Origin: Palsa-506 sp963707065
GTDB lineage: Bacteria > Actinomycetota > Actinomycetes > Streptosporangiales > Streptosporangiaceae
Assembly (NCBI GenBank): GCA_963707065.1
Contig: CAVPPJ010000049.1
Location: forward strand, 37,091-101,090
Direction of reading: 5' to 3'
Length of the DNA stretch: 64,000 nucleotides
The notes under the pieces: model-generated
Database searches by the model: none
Told to the model about the DNA's origin: nothing
The model's input: the letters and a program-made list of their open reading frames with translations, nothing else
Shown: piece by piece, positions 35,285-44,255 of the stretch
Position numbering within the stretch: the first letter of the stretch is position 1
Layout: every line of letters begins with the position of its first letter
Translations under genes and position numbers: made by a program

Positions 35285-36335
35285 GTAGTGCCTTCCTCCT
35301 GGTGTTCACTGGCCGGCGCATGCCGGCGCAACGCGGTGAAGGGTGCGCTCGCCGCTGGTGCGACGGGGCCGAGCAGGCGCCGCAGGCCGCCCTGGATCCC
35401 GGACGGGAAGAGCAGCATGACGAGGATGAGGACCACGCCGTAGGCGGCGATCGGGACGTTGGAGCTCGCCGCGCTGGACAGGCCGTGGCTGGTGGCCACG
35501 TCCTGGACGTAGGTCGGCACGAAGACGAGCACGAGGCTCCCCCACAGCGCTCCGGCCAGGCTGCCCAGGCCGCCGAGTATCGCGGCGGTCAGCAGGCTGA
35601 TGGACAGCGTCAGGGTGAAGTTGCCCGGCGAGACGATGTCGGTGACGACCGCGAGCAGTGCCCCGCCGAGGCCCGCGCACGCGGCGCTGACGACGAAGGC
35701 GAGGATCTGCATCCGGGCGACGTTCAGGCCGGACAGGGAGGCGGCGACCTCGTTGTCGCGCAGCGCCCGCCAGCTGCGGCCGATCCGGCTGCGGCCGAGA
35801 TTCGCCAGCAGCACCAGGGTGATCAGTGCGACGGCGCAGGTGATCCAGGCCAGCCACCGGGTCGGCGGGAAGGTCGCGCCGAGCCACGCCGGAGTGGTGA
35901 TGCTGACCGACAGGCCCTGGTCGCCGCCGAACACCCCGGCGTACTTGTCCGCCAGCGACGGCAGCGCGACGGCGAGCATCAGTGTTGCCCCGGCCAGGTA
36001 CGGGCCGCGGAGCCTGGCCGCCGCCACGCCGATGATCCCGCCCGCCGACTGCGCCGGCCAGCGCGCTGGCGGCGAACACGAACTCCAGCGGCCAGTGCAG
36101 GTGCAGCAGGAGCAGCGCCGCGGCATACGCGCCGATGGCCATGAACGCTCCGTTGCCGAGCGAGATCTGGCCGCTCAGCCCGATCAGGTAGGTCAGCCCC
36201 GCGACCGCGGTCATGATAGGCGGCTACCTGCGCGATCTGGTAATCCCGGAATGTGTCGAGCCGGATGGTCAGGATGAAAAGCACGATCGCGACGAGCAGC
36301 GCGGCGCCGGCGTGCCGGGCGAGAGTCATGGTCAC
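35281..36335 (-). CDS. livM: Liv-type ABC permease LivM, second system (two frameshifts)
   Basis: Three overlapping frames together give a normal LivM. They are MTMTLARHAGAALLVAIV to YQIAQVA (from 36335); then TYLIGLSGQISLGNGAFMA, the LivM signature, in the next frame after about 36215; then GIIGVAAARLRGPYLAG onward after about 36055 to 35281. The first join needs one extra C removed (TATCATG), the second a net +1 change in a G-rich run. The start overlaps the livH stop as ATGA. Confidence 0.83.
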
Positions 36336-37210
36336 ACCTGCCTGACGGCGGTGGCGGAGAACAGGCCGGACGGGCGGACCATCAGCACCAGCATCAGCAC
36401 AGCCAGGCCGAAGATCAACACCAGGTCCGAGCCGAGATAGCCGCCCGCGAGGTTGAGGACCACGCCAAGAATGAGGCCGCCGACGACGGCGCCGACCGGG
36501 CTTTCCAGGCCGCCGATCACTGCCGCGGTGAAGCCGAGCACGAAAATCGAGTCCATGCTGTTCGGGTACAGGAACGTCGACGGGGTGACCAGAACGCCGG
36601 CCAGCGCGCCGATCAGGCCCGCGAGCGCCCAGCCGAGCGTGAGCACCCGCCCGATCCTGACCCCGAGCAGCCGGGCCACGTTCGGGGCGAACGCCGAGGC
36701 GCGCAGCCGCAGCCCCACGGCAGTGAACCGGAACAGCGCCGCGAGCAGCAGCGCGGCAGTGAGCACGGCGCCCGCAGTGAATAGGTCATTCCGGGAGATG
36801 CCGAGCGCGGTGTGGCCGACCGTGAGGCCGACGATCGAGAAGGCGGGCGGGAAGGACCGGAACTGGCCACCGTAGATGATGCCCGCCAGGCCTTCCAGGA
36901 AAATCAGCAGGCCGATCGTCACGATCACGGCGTTCAGCGGCGGCTTGTTCTCGATGGGCCGGATGACGGTCCGTTCCAGCACGGCGCCGAGCACCAGCCC
37001 GGAGGCAAGCGCCACGGCGAAACCTTCCCAGTAGTTCCCCGTGTGGTTGATGACGATCAGGGCCACGTAAGTGGTGAACATGGCCATGCCACCCTGGGAG
37101 TAGTTCAGGATTCGGGTACCGCGCCAGATCAGCACCAGGGACAGGGCGATCGCCGCGTAGATCATGCCGACCGCGAGGCCGCCGAGGACGAACTCCACGA
37201 ACTCCTGCAT
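36332..37210 (-). CDS. livH: Liv-type ABC permease LivH, second system
   Basis: Intact 292-residue permease with LivH features: MIYAAIALSLVLIWRGTRIL, NYSQGGMAMF in place of the usual NFAHG segment, and AVIGGLESPVGAVVGGLILG as the ATPase-facing loop. About eight helices. It is preceded by livF and followed by livM with an ATGA overlap. Confidence 0.92.
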   Translation of the reverse strand: MQEFVEFVLGGLAVGMIYAAIALSLVLIWRGTRILNYSQGGMAMFTTYVALIVINHTGNYWEGFAVALASGLVLGAVLERTVIRPIENKPPLNAVIVTIGLLIFLEGLAGIIYGGQFRSFPPAFSIVGLTVGHTALGISRNDLFTAGAVLTAALLLAALFRFTAVGLRLRASAFAPNVARLLGVRIGRVLTLGWALAGLIGALAGVLVTPSTFLYPNSMDSIFVLGFTAAVIGGLESPVGAVVGGLILGVVLNLAGGYLGSDLVLIFGLAVLMLVLMVRPSGLFSATAVRQV

Positions 37211-37231
37211 ATCCCGCCTTCCCGCCCTTCC

Positions 37232-37963
37232 CTAGAAGCCCAGATAGTGACGACGGAGCCCGACGTCGGTCAGTAGCTCGGCGGCGTCAGACTCGGCAAC
37301 GACCTTGCCGAGGTTGAGCACCACGCCGCGGTCCGCGATGCTCAGGGCGCTCCGCGCGTTCTGCTCCACCAGCAGGACCGTCAGGCCGGAGTCGTCGCGC
37401 AGCTGGCGCACCAGCTCCATCACCTGGGCGACGATCCTGGGTGCCAGCCCCAGCGACGGCTCGTCGAGCAGCAGGACCCGCGGCTGTGCCATCAGCGCCC
37501 GCGCGATGACCAGGATCTGCCGCTCGCCGCCGGACAGGGTGCCGGCGGCCTGCCGCCGGCGCTCGGCCAGGACGGGGAAGCGCTGGTAGGACTCGGCCAG
37601 CGCGACGGGCCGGGCGGCCCGGCCCGTCCGGCCGGTCCGCAGCAGCGCGCCGAGGCGCAGGTTCTCCTCCACGGTCAGCTCGGTGATCACGCCCTGGCCC
37701 TCGGGCACGTGCGCCACGCCCGCCCGCGCCACCGCCTCCGGCGGGCGCCTAGCTAGGTTGACGCCATCGACGGTGATGCGTCCCCGGCGTGGCCGGACCA
37801 GTCCGGTGATGGTCCGCAGCAGCGTCGTCTTGCCCGCCCCGTTGGCGCCCAGCACGGCGGTTATGGTGGCCGGCTTGATCAGGATCGAGATGCCGTCCAG
37901 CACCGGCGCGCCGCCGTAGCCCGCCACCACGTCCTCAACCGCCAGTGCCGCGGCGTCACTCAT
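37232..37963 (-). CDS. livF: Liv-type ABC ATPase LivF, second system
   Basis: ATPase of 243 residues. Walker A is LGANGAGKTTLL, the signature is LSGGERQILVIARAL, and Walker B is VLLLDEPSLGLAP. The ATG at 37963 starts eight bases inside the end of livG. An open frame continues upstream only because it crosses the repetitive DNA that encodes the LivG tail. Confidence 0.92.
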   Translation of the reverse strand: MSDAAALAVEDVVAGYGGAPVLDGISILIKPATITAVLGANGAGKTTLLRTITGLVRPRRGRITVDGVNLARRPPEAVARAGVAHVPEGQGVITELTVEENLRLGALLRTGRTGRAARPVALAESYQRFPVLAERRRQAAGTLSGGERQILVIARALMAQPRVLLLDEPSLGLAPRIVAQVMELVRQLRDDSGLTVLLVEQNARSALSIADRGVVLNLGKVVAESDAAELLTDVGLRRHYLGF

Positions 37964-39092
37964 CGCCGGCCGCCCTGTCCCGGATCCCGCCCGCGGCAGC
38001 CGGCCCGCTGTCGGTGTCCGCCGCACCCCGCCCGCCGCCCTCGTCCGCAGCAGCCCGCTCGCCACCCACGTCCGCTGCGGCCGGGCCGCTGTCGTCATCC
38101 GCAGGGGCCCGCTCGCCAGCGTCGTCCGCTGCGGCCGGTCCGCCCCTGTCGGCCGCTGCGGCTTGGCCGCCACCGTCGTACGCTGCGGCTAGGCCGCCAC
38201 CGTCGTCCGGGCTGGCGTGGCTGCCGTTCTGATCCGCGCTGGCCGGGCTGCCGTCCTTGTCCGGCCTGCCAGCTTCCACTCCGAGGTACGCCGCGGTGAC
38301 CGCCGGATCGGCCTGCACCTGATCGGGCGTACCGCCGGCGATCACCTTGCCGAAATCCAGCACCGTGATCGTGTCGCAGACCGACATCATCAGGTCCATC
38401 CGGTGCTCGATAACCACCACCGACGCATCGGCGGCCAGTTTCTCGATCAGGTCCCCGATCTCCGGCAACTCGCTCTCGGACAAGCCGCTGGCCGGCTCGT
38501 CGAGCAGCAGCAGCCGCGGCCGGGCCACCAGCGCCCGCGCCAGCGCCACCCGCTTCCGCAGCCCGTACGCCAGCGTGCCCGGCATACTGTCCGCCAGGTC
38601 TGCGGCGTCCACCAGGTCAAGCGCGTCCAGCGCCCGCTGCCGCAGCGCCCGCTCATCCCGGTCGGACCACGGCAGTCCGAACATGCCGGACCAGAACCCG
38701 GCCCGCGCGTGGCATGTCGCCCCGACCATCACGTTCTCTACCGCTGACAGGCCGTCGAACAGGCCGACTCCCTGCAGTGTGCGGGCGATGCCGAGGCCGG
38801 TCAGCCGGTGCGGCCGCAGCCGGGTCAGCTCCCGGCCGTCGAACCGGATCTGGCCCGCCTGCGGGCGGACCAGGCCGCACAGCACGTTGAGCAGCGTCGT
38901 CTTGCCCGCCCCGTTCGGGCCGATGATCCCGGTGACCTGGCGCGGCGGCGCCGTCAGCGACACGTCGTCCAGCGCGGTGATACCGCCGAACCGCACCGTC
39001 ACGCCCCGGACCTCGAGAACTCCGATCTCGCGGGCCCTGGCATCCGGCGGCGACGGCTGCATCCGCTGCCCCCCGGATGAACCACCATTCAT
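37956..39092 (-). CDS. livG: Liv-type ABC ATPase LivG with repetitive acidic tail
   Basis: The first 270 residues are a standard LivG: Walker A IGPNGAGKTTLLNVLCG, Q-loop, a signature variant around LAYGLRKRVALARAL, Walker B LLLLDEPASGLSES, and the conserved ending AAYLGVE. A further tail of about 105 residues follows, made of Asp/Gly/Ala repeats in 9- and 18-residue blocks (such as DRGGPAAADDAGERAPAD). The tail has no counterpart in the first system. It is encoded by GC-rich near-repeats at 37970-38270. The start at 39092 (AAGGG eight bases upstream) is preferred over an ATG at 39119. Confidence 0.88.
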   Translation of the reverse strand: MNGGSSGGQRMQPSPPDARAREIGVLEVRGVTVRFGGITALDDVSLTAPPRQVTGIIGPNGAGKTTLLNVLCGLVRPQAGQIRFDGRELTRLRPHRLTGLGIARTLQGVGLFDGLSAVENVMVGATCHARAGFWSGMFGLPWSDRDERALRQRALDALDLVDAADLADSMPGTLAYGLRKRVALARALVARPRLLLLDEPASGLSESELPEIGDLIEKLAADASVVVIEHRMDLMMSVCDTITVLDFGKVIAGGTPDQVQADPAVTAAYLGVEAGRPDKDGSPASADQNGSHASPDDGGGLAAAYDGGGQAAAADRGGPAAADDAGERAPADDDSGPAAADVGGERAAADEGGGRGAADTDSGPAAAGGIRDRAAGDE

Positions 39093-39300
39093 CGGGCCAA
39101 CCCTTGTTAGAAGGGACATTGTGCCGTGTGATGAACTTACATTCATCGCATCGTGGCGCCGTAGCAAGCCCTGGTACGACAGTCGGCCCCATTCGTGGCC
39201 AAACCGAGACCACCGGGCCCGGCCCCGCCACCTGACCGGGTCCAGCCCCGCCACCTGACCGGGCTAATCCCCCATTCGGGCGACCCGGCCGGATCCTGGA

Positions 39301-40140
39301 TTACTCCCTGACGTGATCGCGCCAGGAGTGGGCCGGCTCGAAGCCCAGTACCTGCCGGGCCCGGGCAATCGACAGCAAGGTGACGGTCCCGCCGACCTGG
39401 CCGGCCAGCGGCACGCCGGGGAAGACCTCGCGCATGAGATCTGCCGACGGACGGTTCATCACGGTGTCCGCGGCGGCAATGATGAAGCTGGAGCTGCCCT
39501 CGGCCGGCGCGTCGAGCGCCAGCCTGCAGGCGGCCGCGGCGTCCCGCTCATCGATGTAGCCCCACAGGTTCCATTTCCGCAGCTGCGGATCCGGCCAGTA
39601 CGAGGGAAATTCCTGGTAATCACGCGGCCCCAGGATGTTCGAGAAGCGGAGCGCGACGAACGGGATGCCCGACCACTGGGCGATGTGCCCGGCAGTCGTC
39701 TCGCTGGCCACCTTGGACAGCGCATAAGTCGTGGTCGGCACCGGATAGTGATCCTCGTCGACCGGGGCATAGCGCGGCGGCTCGTCGAACGGAAGGCCGA
39801 GCGTGGTCTCGCTGGATGCCCAGACCACCCGGCGGAGCCGCAGCGCGGCAGCGGCCATGAACACGTTGAAGTTCATGGTCATGTTGGTGGTGAAGGTCAC
39901 CGCCGGCGTGCGGATATCCGGCGCCGGGATGTTCGCGAGGTGCACGACCGCATCGACGCCGTGCAGTACCTCCAGCGCCTGCCCGTAGTCGGTCAGGTCG
40001 GCTCGCAGCACCGGGATGCCGAGGTCTTCGGCCGGGGCCACCAGGTCAGTGGCCACCACCCAGTGGCCATGCTCCACTAGCTCCGCTACCACCGCACGCC
40101 CGGCCCGCCCGCTGGCTCCGGTGACGCAGATCCTGGCCAT
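39301..40140 (-). CDS. NAD-dependent epimerase/dehydratase (extended SDR)
   Basis: Protein of 279 residues with the N-terminal ICVTGASGRAGRAVVAEL (GxxGxxG) motif, Asp acceptor (ATDL) for NAD, the active-site Ser in WASSETT and the YxxxK pair in TTYALSKVASE. The substrate is probably a nucleotide sugar or similar carbonyl. It sits alone between the GNAT gene and the second Liv operon on the same strand. Confidence 0.9.
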   Translation of the reverse strand: MARICVTGASGRAGRAVVAELVEHGHWVVATDLVAPAEDLGIPVLRADLTDYGQALEVLHGVDAVVHLANIPAPDIRTPAVTFTTNMTMNFNVFMAAAALRLRRVVWASSETTLGLPFDEPPRYAPVDEDHYPVPTTTYALSKVASETTAGHIAQWSGIPFVALRFSNILGPRDYQEFPSYWPDPQLRKWNLWGYIDERDAAAACRLALDAPAEGSSSFIIAAADTVMNRPSADLMREVFPGVPLAGQVGGTVTLLSIARARQVLGFEPAHSWRDHVRE

Positions 40141-40205
40141 TCGCCTCTCCCGCTGCTAGGGAACTCGTCCGTCCCGCTGCCCCGGCCCGGCCGGATTCCG
40201 GATAG

Positions 40206-40817
40206 TTAAGCAGGCCCTGGGTCGTGCCGCAGGAACCAGATCCGCGGCCCGCCCCCGGGAACGCTGCCCTCCTCGACCAGCCGGAACCCGAGCGACTCGT
40301 AGAAGCGCACATTGCGCTCCGTGGCCGTCTCCAGGAACGCGGGCAATCCCGCCGCGGTGGCACGGGCGAGACCGAACTGCACCAGCGCCTTGCCGAGCCC
40401 CTCGCCCTGGCGGCCCGGATCGACGCCAAGCTGGTCGAGGTACCACAGCGGCTCCGCCGGTACCCGCCGCTCCACCCACTCCCACAACCGCTGATAGCGT
40501 TCGCCGCCGTCGTCCGCCAGGGCATAGATGGCCGGCCGGGCGAGCCGGTCCAGCTCGGCCCAGCGGCCGGCCAGGTCCGGCGGTACCCAGACCGCCACGC
40601 CAGCCCCGCCGGCTGCCTCGAAAACCAGGCCGGCCTCGATGCTCCCCGCGTTCAGCAGGCGGAAGCAGGCCTCGATCGACCGCTGCGGATCGGCTACGTT
40701 GCCCAGCGGCCAGGTCATCATCGGATCGGCGGCAAAGGCGCGCCCTAGTACCCGTGACAATGCCCCGAGCTGGCCCGGCGTTGCGGGCTGAACTCGCGGC
40801 TGCCCCGTTGCGCCCAT
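40206..40817 (-). CDS. GNAT-family N-acetyltransferase
   Basis: Protein of 203 residues. The acetyl-CoA motif A is LDQLGVDPGRQGEGLGKAL (Q/RxxGxG/A type); motif B is RNVRFYESLGFRLVEEG. The ATG at 40817 is used; an upstream GTG at 40835 is also in frame. It is divergent from the sirtuin gene with about 60 bases between them. The acceptor is unknown; the fold is shared by small-molecule and protein acetyltransferases. Confidence 0.87.
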   Translation of the reverse strand: MGATGQPRVQPATPGQLGALSRVLGRAFAADPMMTWPLGNVADPQRSIEACFRLLNAGSIEAGLVFEAAGGAGVAVWVPPDLAGRWAELDRLARPAIYALADDGGERYQRLWEWVERRVPAEPLWYLDQLGVDPGRQGEGLGKALVQFGLARATAAGLPAFLETATERNVRFYESLGFRLVEEGSVPGGGPRIWFLRHDPGPA

Positions 40818-40878
40818 CCCCCGATTGTCTCGCACGGCCCGGGTTCCGCGGGGTCCGGACGTCAGGCAGCATGGATAC

Positions 40879-41811
40879 GTGACTCAGGCTCCGGACCGCG
40901 CACGCGGCGCGCTGGTGGATTCGGCCGGGCCGCTGGCCGAGCCAGCCGGGCCGCTGGCCGACCCGGCCGAAGTGCAGGCCGACCCGGCCGAAGTGCTGAT
41001 CGACCCGGCCGGGGCGCTGGCTGATCTCGTGGCGGCCGGCGATGTCGTGATCCTGAGCGGGGCCGGCCTCTCCACCGAGTCAGGGATCCCGGACTACCGG
41101 GGCGCTACCGGGCTGGCCCGCCGGGCCGAGCCGATGACGTACCAGACGTTCACCGGCGGCGCCGAGGCCCGCCGCCGGTACTGGGCGCGCAGCCACCTCG
41201 GCTGGCGGCACATCGCCGGCGCCATCCCGAACGCCGGGCATCACGCGGTCGCGGAACTCCAGCGGCGCGGCCTGCTCGCCGGGATCATCACCCAGAACGT
41301 CGACGGCCTGCACCAGGCGGCCGGCGCGCGGCAAGTGATCGAGTTGCACGGCAGCCTGTACCGCGTCGTCTGCCTCGGCTGCGGCCAGCGGACCTCCCGC
41401 GCGGCGCTGCACGAGCGGCTGCACGCGGCGAACCCCGGCTGGGCCGCGACGGCGACTCAGCTCAGCCCGGACGGCGACGCCGTGCTGGCCGACGAAGAGG
41501 CAGCCCGCTTCCGCATTGTGGACTGCCAGGACTGCGGCGGCCTGCTCAAGCCCGACGTGGTGTTCTTCGGCGAGAACGTGCCCCGGGCCCGCGTCGAGGA
41601 GTGCTACGCACTGACCGGCCGGGCCGGCGCCCTGGTCGTGCTTGGGTCCTCGCTGACCGTGATGTCCGGCTACCGGTTCGTCCGGCACGCGGCCAGGCTG
41701 GCCATCCCCGTCGTGATCGTCAACCACGGCCCGACCCGCGGCGACGCGCACGCCAGCCTCATTCTCGACGCGGCGCTCGGCCAGACTCTCACCGCGCTCA
41801 CCGCGCGATGA
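40879..41811 (+). CDS. Sir2-family NAD-dependent deacylase
   Basis: Sirtuin of 310 residues. Motifs in order: GAGLSTESGIPDYRG (NAD-binding), ITQNVDGLHQ, catalytic His in ELHGS, zinc cysteines CLGCG and CQDCG, VVFFGENVP, and VLGSSLTVMSGYRF. The GTG start gives an N-terminal extension of about 50 residues made of five seven-residue repeats (variants of AGPLADP), encoded by 21-bp DNA repeats. It removes acyl groups from lysines at the cost of NAD. The divergent GNAT gene may supply the opposing reaction. Confidence 0.92.
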   Translation: MTQAPDRARGALVDSAGPLAEPAGPLADPAEVQADPAEVLIDPAGALADLVAAGDVVILSGAGLSTESGIPDYRGATGLARRAEPMTYQTFTGGAEARRRYWARSHLGWRHIAGAIPNAGHHAVAELQRRGLLAGIITQNVDGLHQAAGARQVIELHGSLYRVVCLGCGQRTSRAALHERLHAANPGWAATATQLSPDGDAVLADEEAARFRIVDCQDCGGLLKPDVVFFGENVPRARVEECYALTGRAGALVVLGSSLTVMSGYRFVRHAARLAIPVVIVNHGPTRGDAHASLILDAALGQTLTALTAR

Positions 41812-41841
41812 ACCCGGGCGGACTCGCCGGAGACTCGCCCG

Positions 41842-41890
41842 GCTGAGCAGACGAACGTGCTGAGCAGACGAACGTGCTGCGCAGACGGCC
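41842..41890. repeat. 17-bp tandem repeat, about 2.7 units
   Basis: Two identical copies of GCTGAGCAGACGAACGT (41842-41858, 41859-41875) and a partial third. They lie in the 196-base spacer between the sirtuin and GntR genes. The rest of that spacer becomes AT-rich and holds the GntR promoter region. Confidence 0.85.
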
Positions 41891-41973
41891 GCTGCTCCCT
41901 GGCCCCTCGGAATCCGCGGCATCTCCGGCGTCAGCTTGACAGCACTGCTCCGATACTTTTACCTTTATACCAA

Positions 41974-41996
41974 CATCATAGAATAATGTCATGATG
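41974..41996 (+). promoter_or_regulatory. Putative -10 and GntR operator upstream of the ABC operon
   Basis: CATCAT (41974-41979) and ATGATG (41991-41996) form an inverted repeat around an 11-base AT-rich centre. The repeat contains TAGAAT (41979-41984), a good -10 box. A consensus TTGACA occurs at 41936-41941 but is too far from it to be its -35. Repression by the GntR product binding here is plausible. Confidence 0.45.
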
Positions 41997-42007
41997 GAAG
42001 AAGGCTG

Positions 42008-42406
42008 ATGTTCCGGTTCCGGCTCGACGGCTCCACGGGCGTCCCGCCCTACCTGCAGCTCGTCCATCAGGTGCGGCAGTCACTGCTGCTGGGCTACTTG
42101 CTGCCGGGCGACCGGCTGCCCACGGTCAAGGACGTGGCCGGCGACCTGGCGATCAACCCCAACACGGTGGTCAAGGCTTACCGGCAGCTCGAGCATGAAG
42201 GGCTAGCCGCCGGCCGGCCAGGCCAGGGCACGTTCATCACCGGCTCCCTGTCCCCGGACCCGCCGAGTGCGCCGGGCGCGCAGCAGGCGCTGCGCGAGTC
42301 GCTGGAGGAATGGCTCCGTGACGCCGAGAGCGCCGGGCTCAGTGACGATGCGGTAACGGCGCTGATCGCCGTAGCCCGCCACGACGTGAATAAGGAGCGG
42401 GTCTGA
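42008..42406 (+). CDS. GntR-family regulator, YtrA subfamily
   Basis: Protein of 132 residues: N-terminal winged helix (GDRLPTVKDVAGDLAINPNT, then VVKAYRQLEHEGLAAGRPGQ) and a short C-terminal helical tail, the YtrA layout. YtrA-type repressors almost always head ABC-transporter operons, as here; the stop shares a base with the ATPase start (TGATG). AAGG is close before the ATG. Confidence 0.92.
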   Translation: MFRFRLDGSTGVPPYLQLVHQVRQSLLLGYLLPGDRLPTVKDVAGDLAINPNTVVKAYRQLEHEGLAAGRPGQGTFITGSLSPDPPSAPGAQQALRESLEEWLRDAESAGLSDDAVTALIAVARHDVNKERV

Positions 42407-43362
42407 TGACCGACGACATGGACAGCAGCGCCCCGGCGCTGCAGGCTGACCGGCTGGGCAGGCGCTACGGCCACGTGTGGGCGCTGCGCGACTGCACCCT
42501 GGAGGTGCCGGCCGGCGCGATAGCCGGCCTGGTCGGCCCGAACGGCGCCGGCAAGACCACCCTGCTGGAGATGATCATCGGGCTGCTCGAGCCCACCGAA
42601 GGGCAAGTGTCAGTCTTCGGCCAGACCTCCCGCGCGGATGCGGCGGCGACGCTGGCGCGGGTCGGCTACGTCGCCCAGGACCATCCGCTGTACCGCGACT
42701 TCAGCGTCGCGGACATGTTCCACCTGGGCCGGGCGATGAACCCCGGCTGGGATCAGGCCAAGGCCCGGGAGCGGATGGACGCGCTGGGCATCCCGCTCAA
42801 GCGCAAGGTCAAGCACCTGTCCGGCGGGCAGCAGGCCCAGATCTCGCTGACCATGGCACTGGCCAAGCGCACGCCGCTGCTGGTACTCGACGAGCCGGTC
42901 TCCAGCCTCGACCCGATCGCCCGGCTGGAGTTCATGCGAAACGTGATGGCGACCGCCGCCGACACCGGCCTGACCGTCATCATCGCCTCGCACGTAGTGT
43001 CCGAGCTGGAACGGCTCTGCGACTGGCTGATCGTACTCACCGGCGGACGGACGCAGCTCGCGGGACCGGTCGACGGTCTGCTCGCCGAGCACCGGCTGCT
43101 CACCGTCCCGCGCGCGACCCCCGACGCCGAGCTCCCCGGATCTCTCATCCACCGCACCGACAGCGACCGGCACTCCACCGTGCTGGTCCGCACCAACCCA
43201 GCCCGGCCGACGGCACAGCTGCGCCCCGGCTGGCTGGCCGACCCGGTGGGCTTCGAACAGCTCGTGCTCGCCTACCTGCAACGGCGCCCGCAGACGGCAG
43301 CCACCGACAATCGCGCCCGGGCCGCACGGCCCGGGCCGGCCAGCAAGGCGGTAACACGATGA
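42406..43362 (+). CDS. ABC transporter ATPase
   Basis: ATPase of 318 residues. Walker A is VGPNGAGKTTLLEMI, the signature is LSGGQQAQISLTMAL, and Walker B is LLVLDEPVSSLDP. The last about 90 residues are an extra domain seen in YtrB-like and drug-type ATPases. Its stop overlaps the permease start as ATGA. It belongs to the GntR-ATPase-permease unit. Confidence 0.93.
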   Translation: MTDDMDSSAPALQADRLGRRYGHVWALRDCTLEVPAGAIAGLVGPNGAGKTTLLEMIIGLLEPTEGQVSVFGQTSRADAAATLARVGYVAQDHPLYRDFSVADMFHLGRAMNPGWDQAKARERMDALGIPLKRKVKHLSGGQQAQISLTMALAKRTPLLVLDEPVSSLDPIARLEFMRNVMATAADTGLTVIIASHVVSELERLCDWLIVLTGGRTQLAGPVDGLLAEHRLLTVPRATPDAELPGSLIHRTDSDRHSTVLVRTNPARPTAQLRPGWLADPVGFEQLVLAYLQRRPQTAATDNRARAARPGPASKAVTR

Positions 43363-44234
43363 TCTGGGTCAGCTGGCGGCAGCACCGCAGCCAGGCCATA
43401 GCCTGCCTGGGCGTGCTCGCCGCTCTCACGGCATACGCGATCCTGCTCGGCACATCAATGCGCACGGCATTCAGCCACGACGGATTGACCGGCTGCCTCG
43501 CCCGCAGCCAGGGGACCAGCTGCCAGGCAGCCGTCAGCGCCTTCACGGGCAAGTTCGGCATCGAGGTCAACATCGCCTTCTGGTCAGTGCTGCTCATCGC
43601 CCCCGGGCTGATCGGGGTCCTCATCGGCGCGCCGCTGATCGCCCGGGAACTCGAATTCGGCACCTGGCGGCTGGCCTGGAGCCAGACCGTCCCGCGGACC
43701 CGGTGGCTGGTCACCAAGCTGGCCCTGGTCACCGGCGGGCTCGTGCTCCTGGGTGCGGCGATGACCGCGGTGATCACCTGGTACCGCGCGCCGATGGACC
43801 GGCTCACCGGCCATTTGGCCGGCAACATCTACGACTTCGAAGGCCTGGTGCTGACCGCCTACATTCTGTGCGCGTTCGGGTTCGCCGTGCTGGCCGGGCT
43901 ACTGCTGCGCCGCAGCATCCCGGCCATGATCGTCGCGTTCATCCCGTGGCTGGCCATCCGGCTCGCAGTCGAGTTCGTGCTCCGCCCCCACTTCCTAGCA
44001 CCGCTGACCACCACGGTGGACTGCACGCACGGATGCGGCATGGGCATCGGCTTCGTGCCGCAGGCGACAGGCCGCATCGGCGACCTGGTGCTGAGTATCA
44101 ACGGCAATGTCGTCACCTACCAGCCCGCCGACCGGTTCTGGCGCTTCCAGTTCATCGAGGCCGGCCTCTTCGTGGCCCTCACCGCCGCCGCGCTCGGCGC
44201 CACGATCTGGCTGCTGCACCGGCGCGCCGCCTGA
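43359..44234 (+). CDS. ABC transporter permease (ABC-2 type)
   Basis: Membrane protein of 291 residues, starting MIWVSWRQHRSQAIACLGV, a usual start for permeases of GntR-regulated ABC-2 systems. Six hydrophobic segments flank an extracytoplasmic loop at about 215-250 containing the cysteines of TVDCTHGCGMG. A long open frame extends upstream but only overlaps the ATPase gene. It probably exports a small molecule or peptide, or senses envelope stress. Confidence 0.88.
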   Translation: MIWVSWRQHRSQAIACLGVLAALTAYAILLGTSMRTAFSHDGLTGCLARSQGTSCQAAVSAFTGKFGIEVNIAFWSVLLIAPGLIGVLIGAPLIARELEFGTWRLAWSQTVPRTRWLVTKLALVTGGLVLLGAAMTAVITWYRAPMDRLTGHLAGNIYDFEGLVLTAYILCAFGFAVLAGLLLRRSIPAMIVAFIPWLAIRLAVEFVLRPHFLAPLTTTVDCTHGCGMGIGFVPQATGRIGDLVLSINGNVVTYQPADRFWRFQFIEAGLFVALTAAALGATIWLLHRRAA

Positions 44235-44255
44235 CCGGTACCCGCCCGGCCAGCA

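Noticed and set aside
41936..41984. TTGACA at 41936 as -35 paired with TAGAAT at 41979
   Set aside because: The spacing of 37 bases is far too long for one promoter; only the -10-like box and the inverted repeat are kept as candidates.
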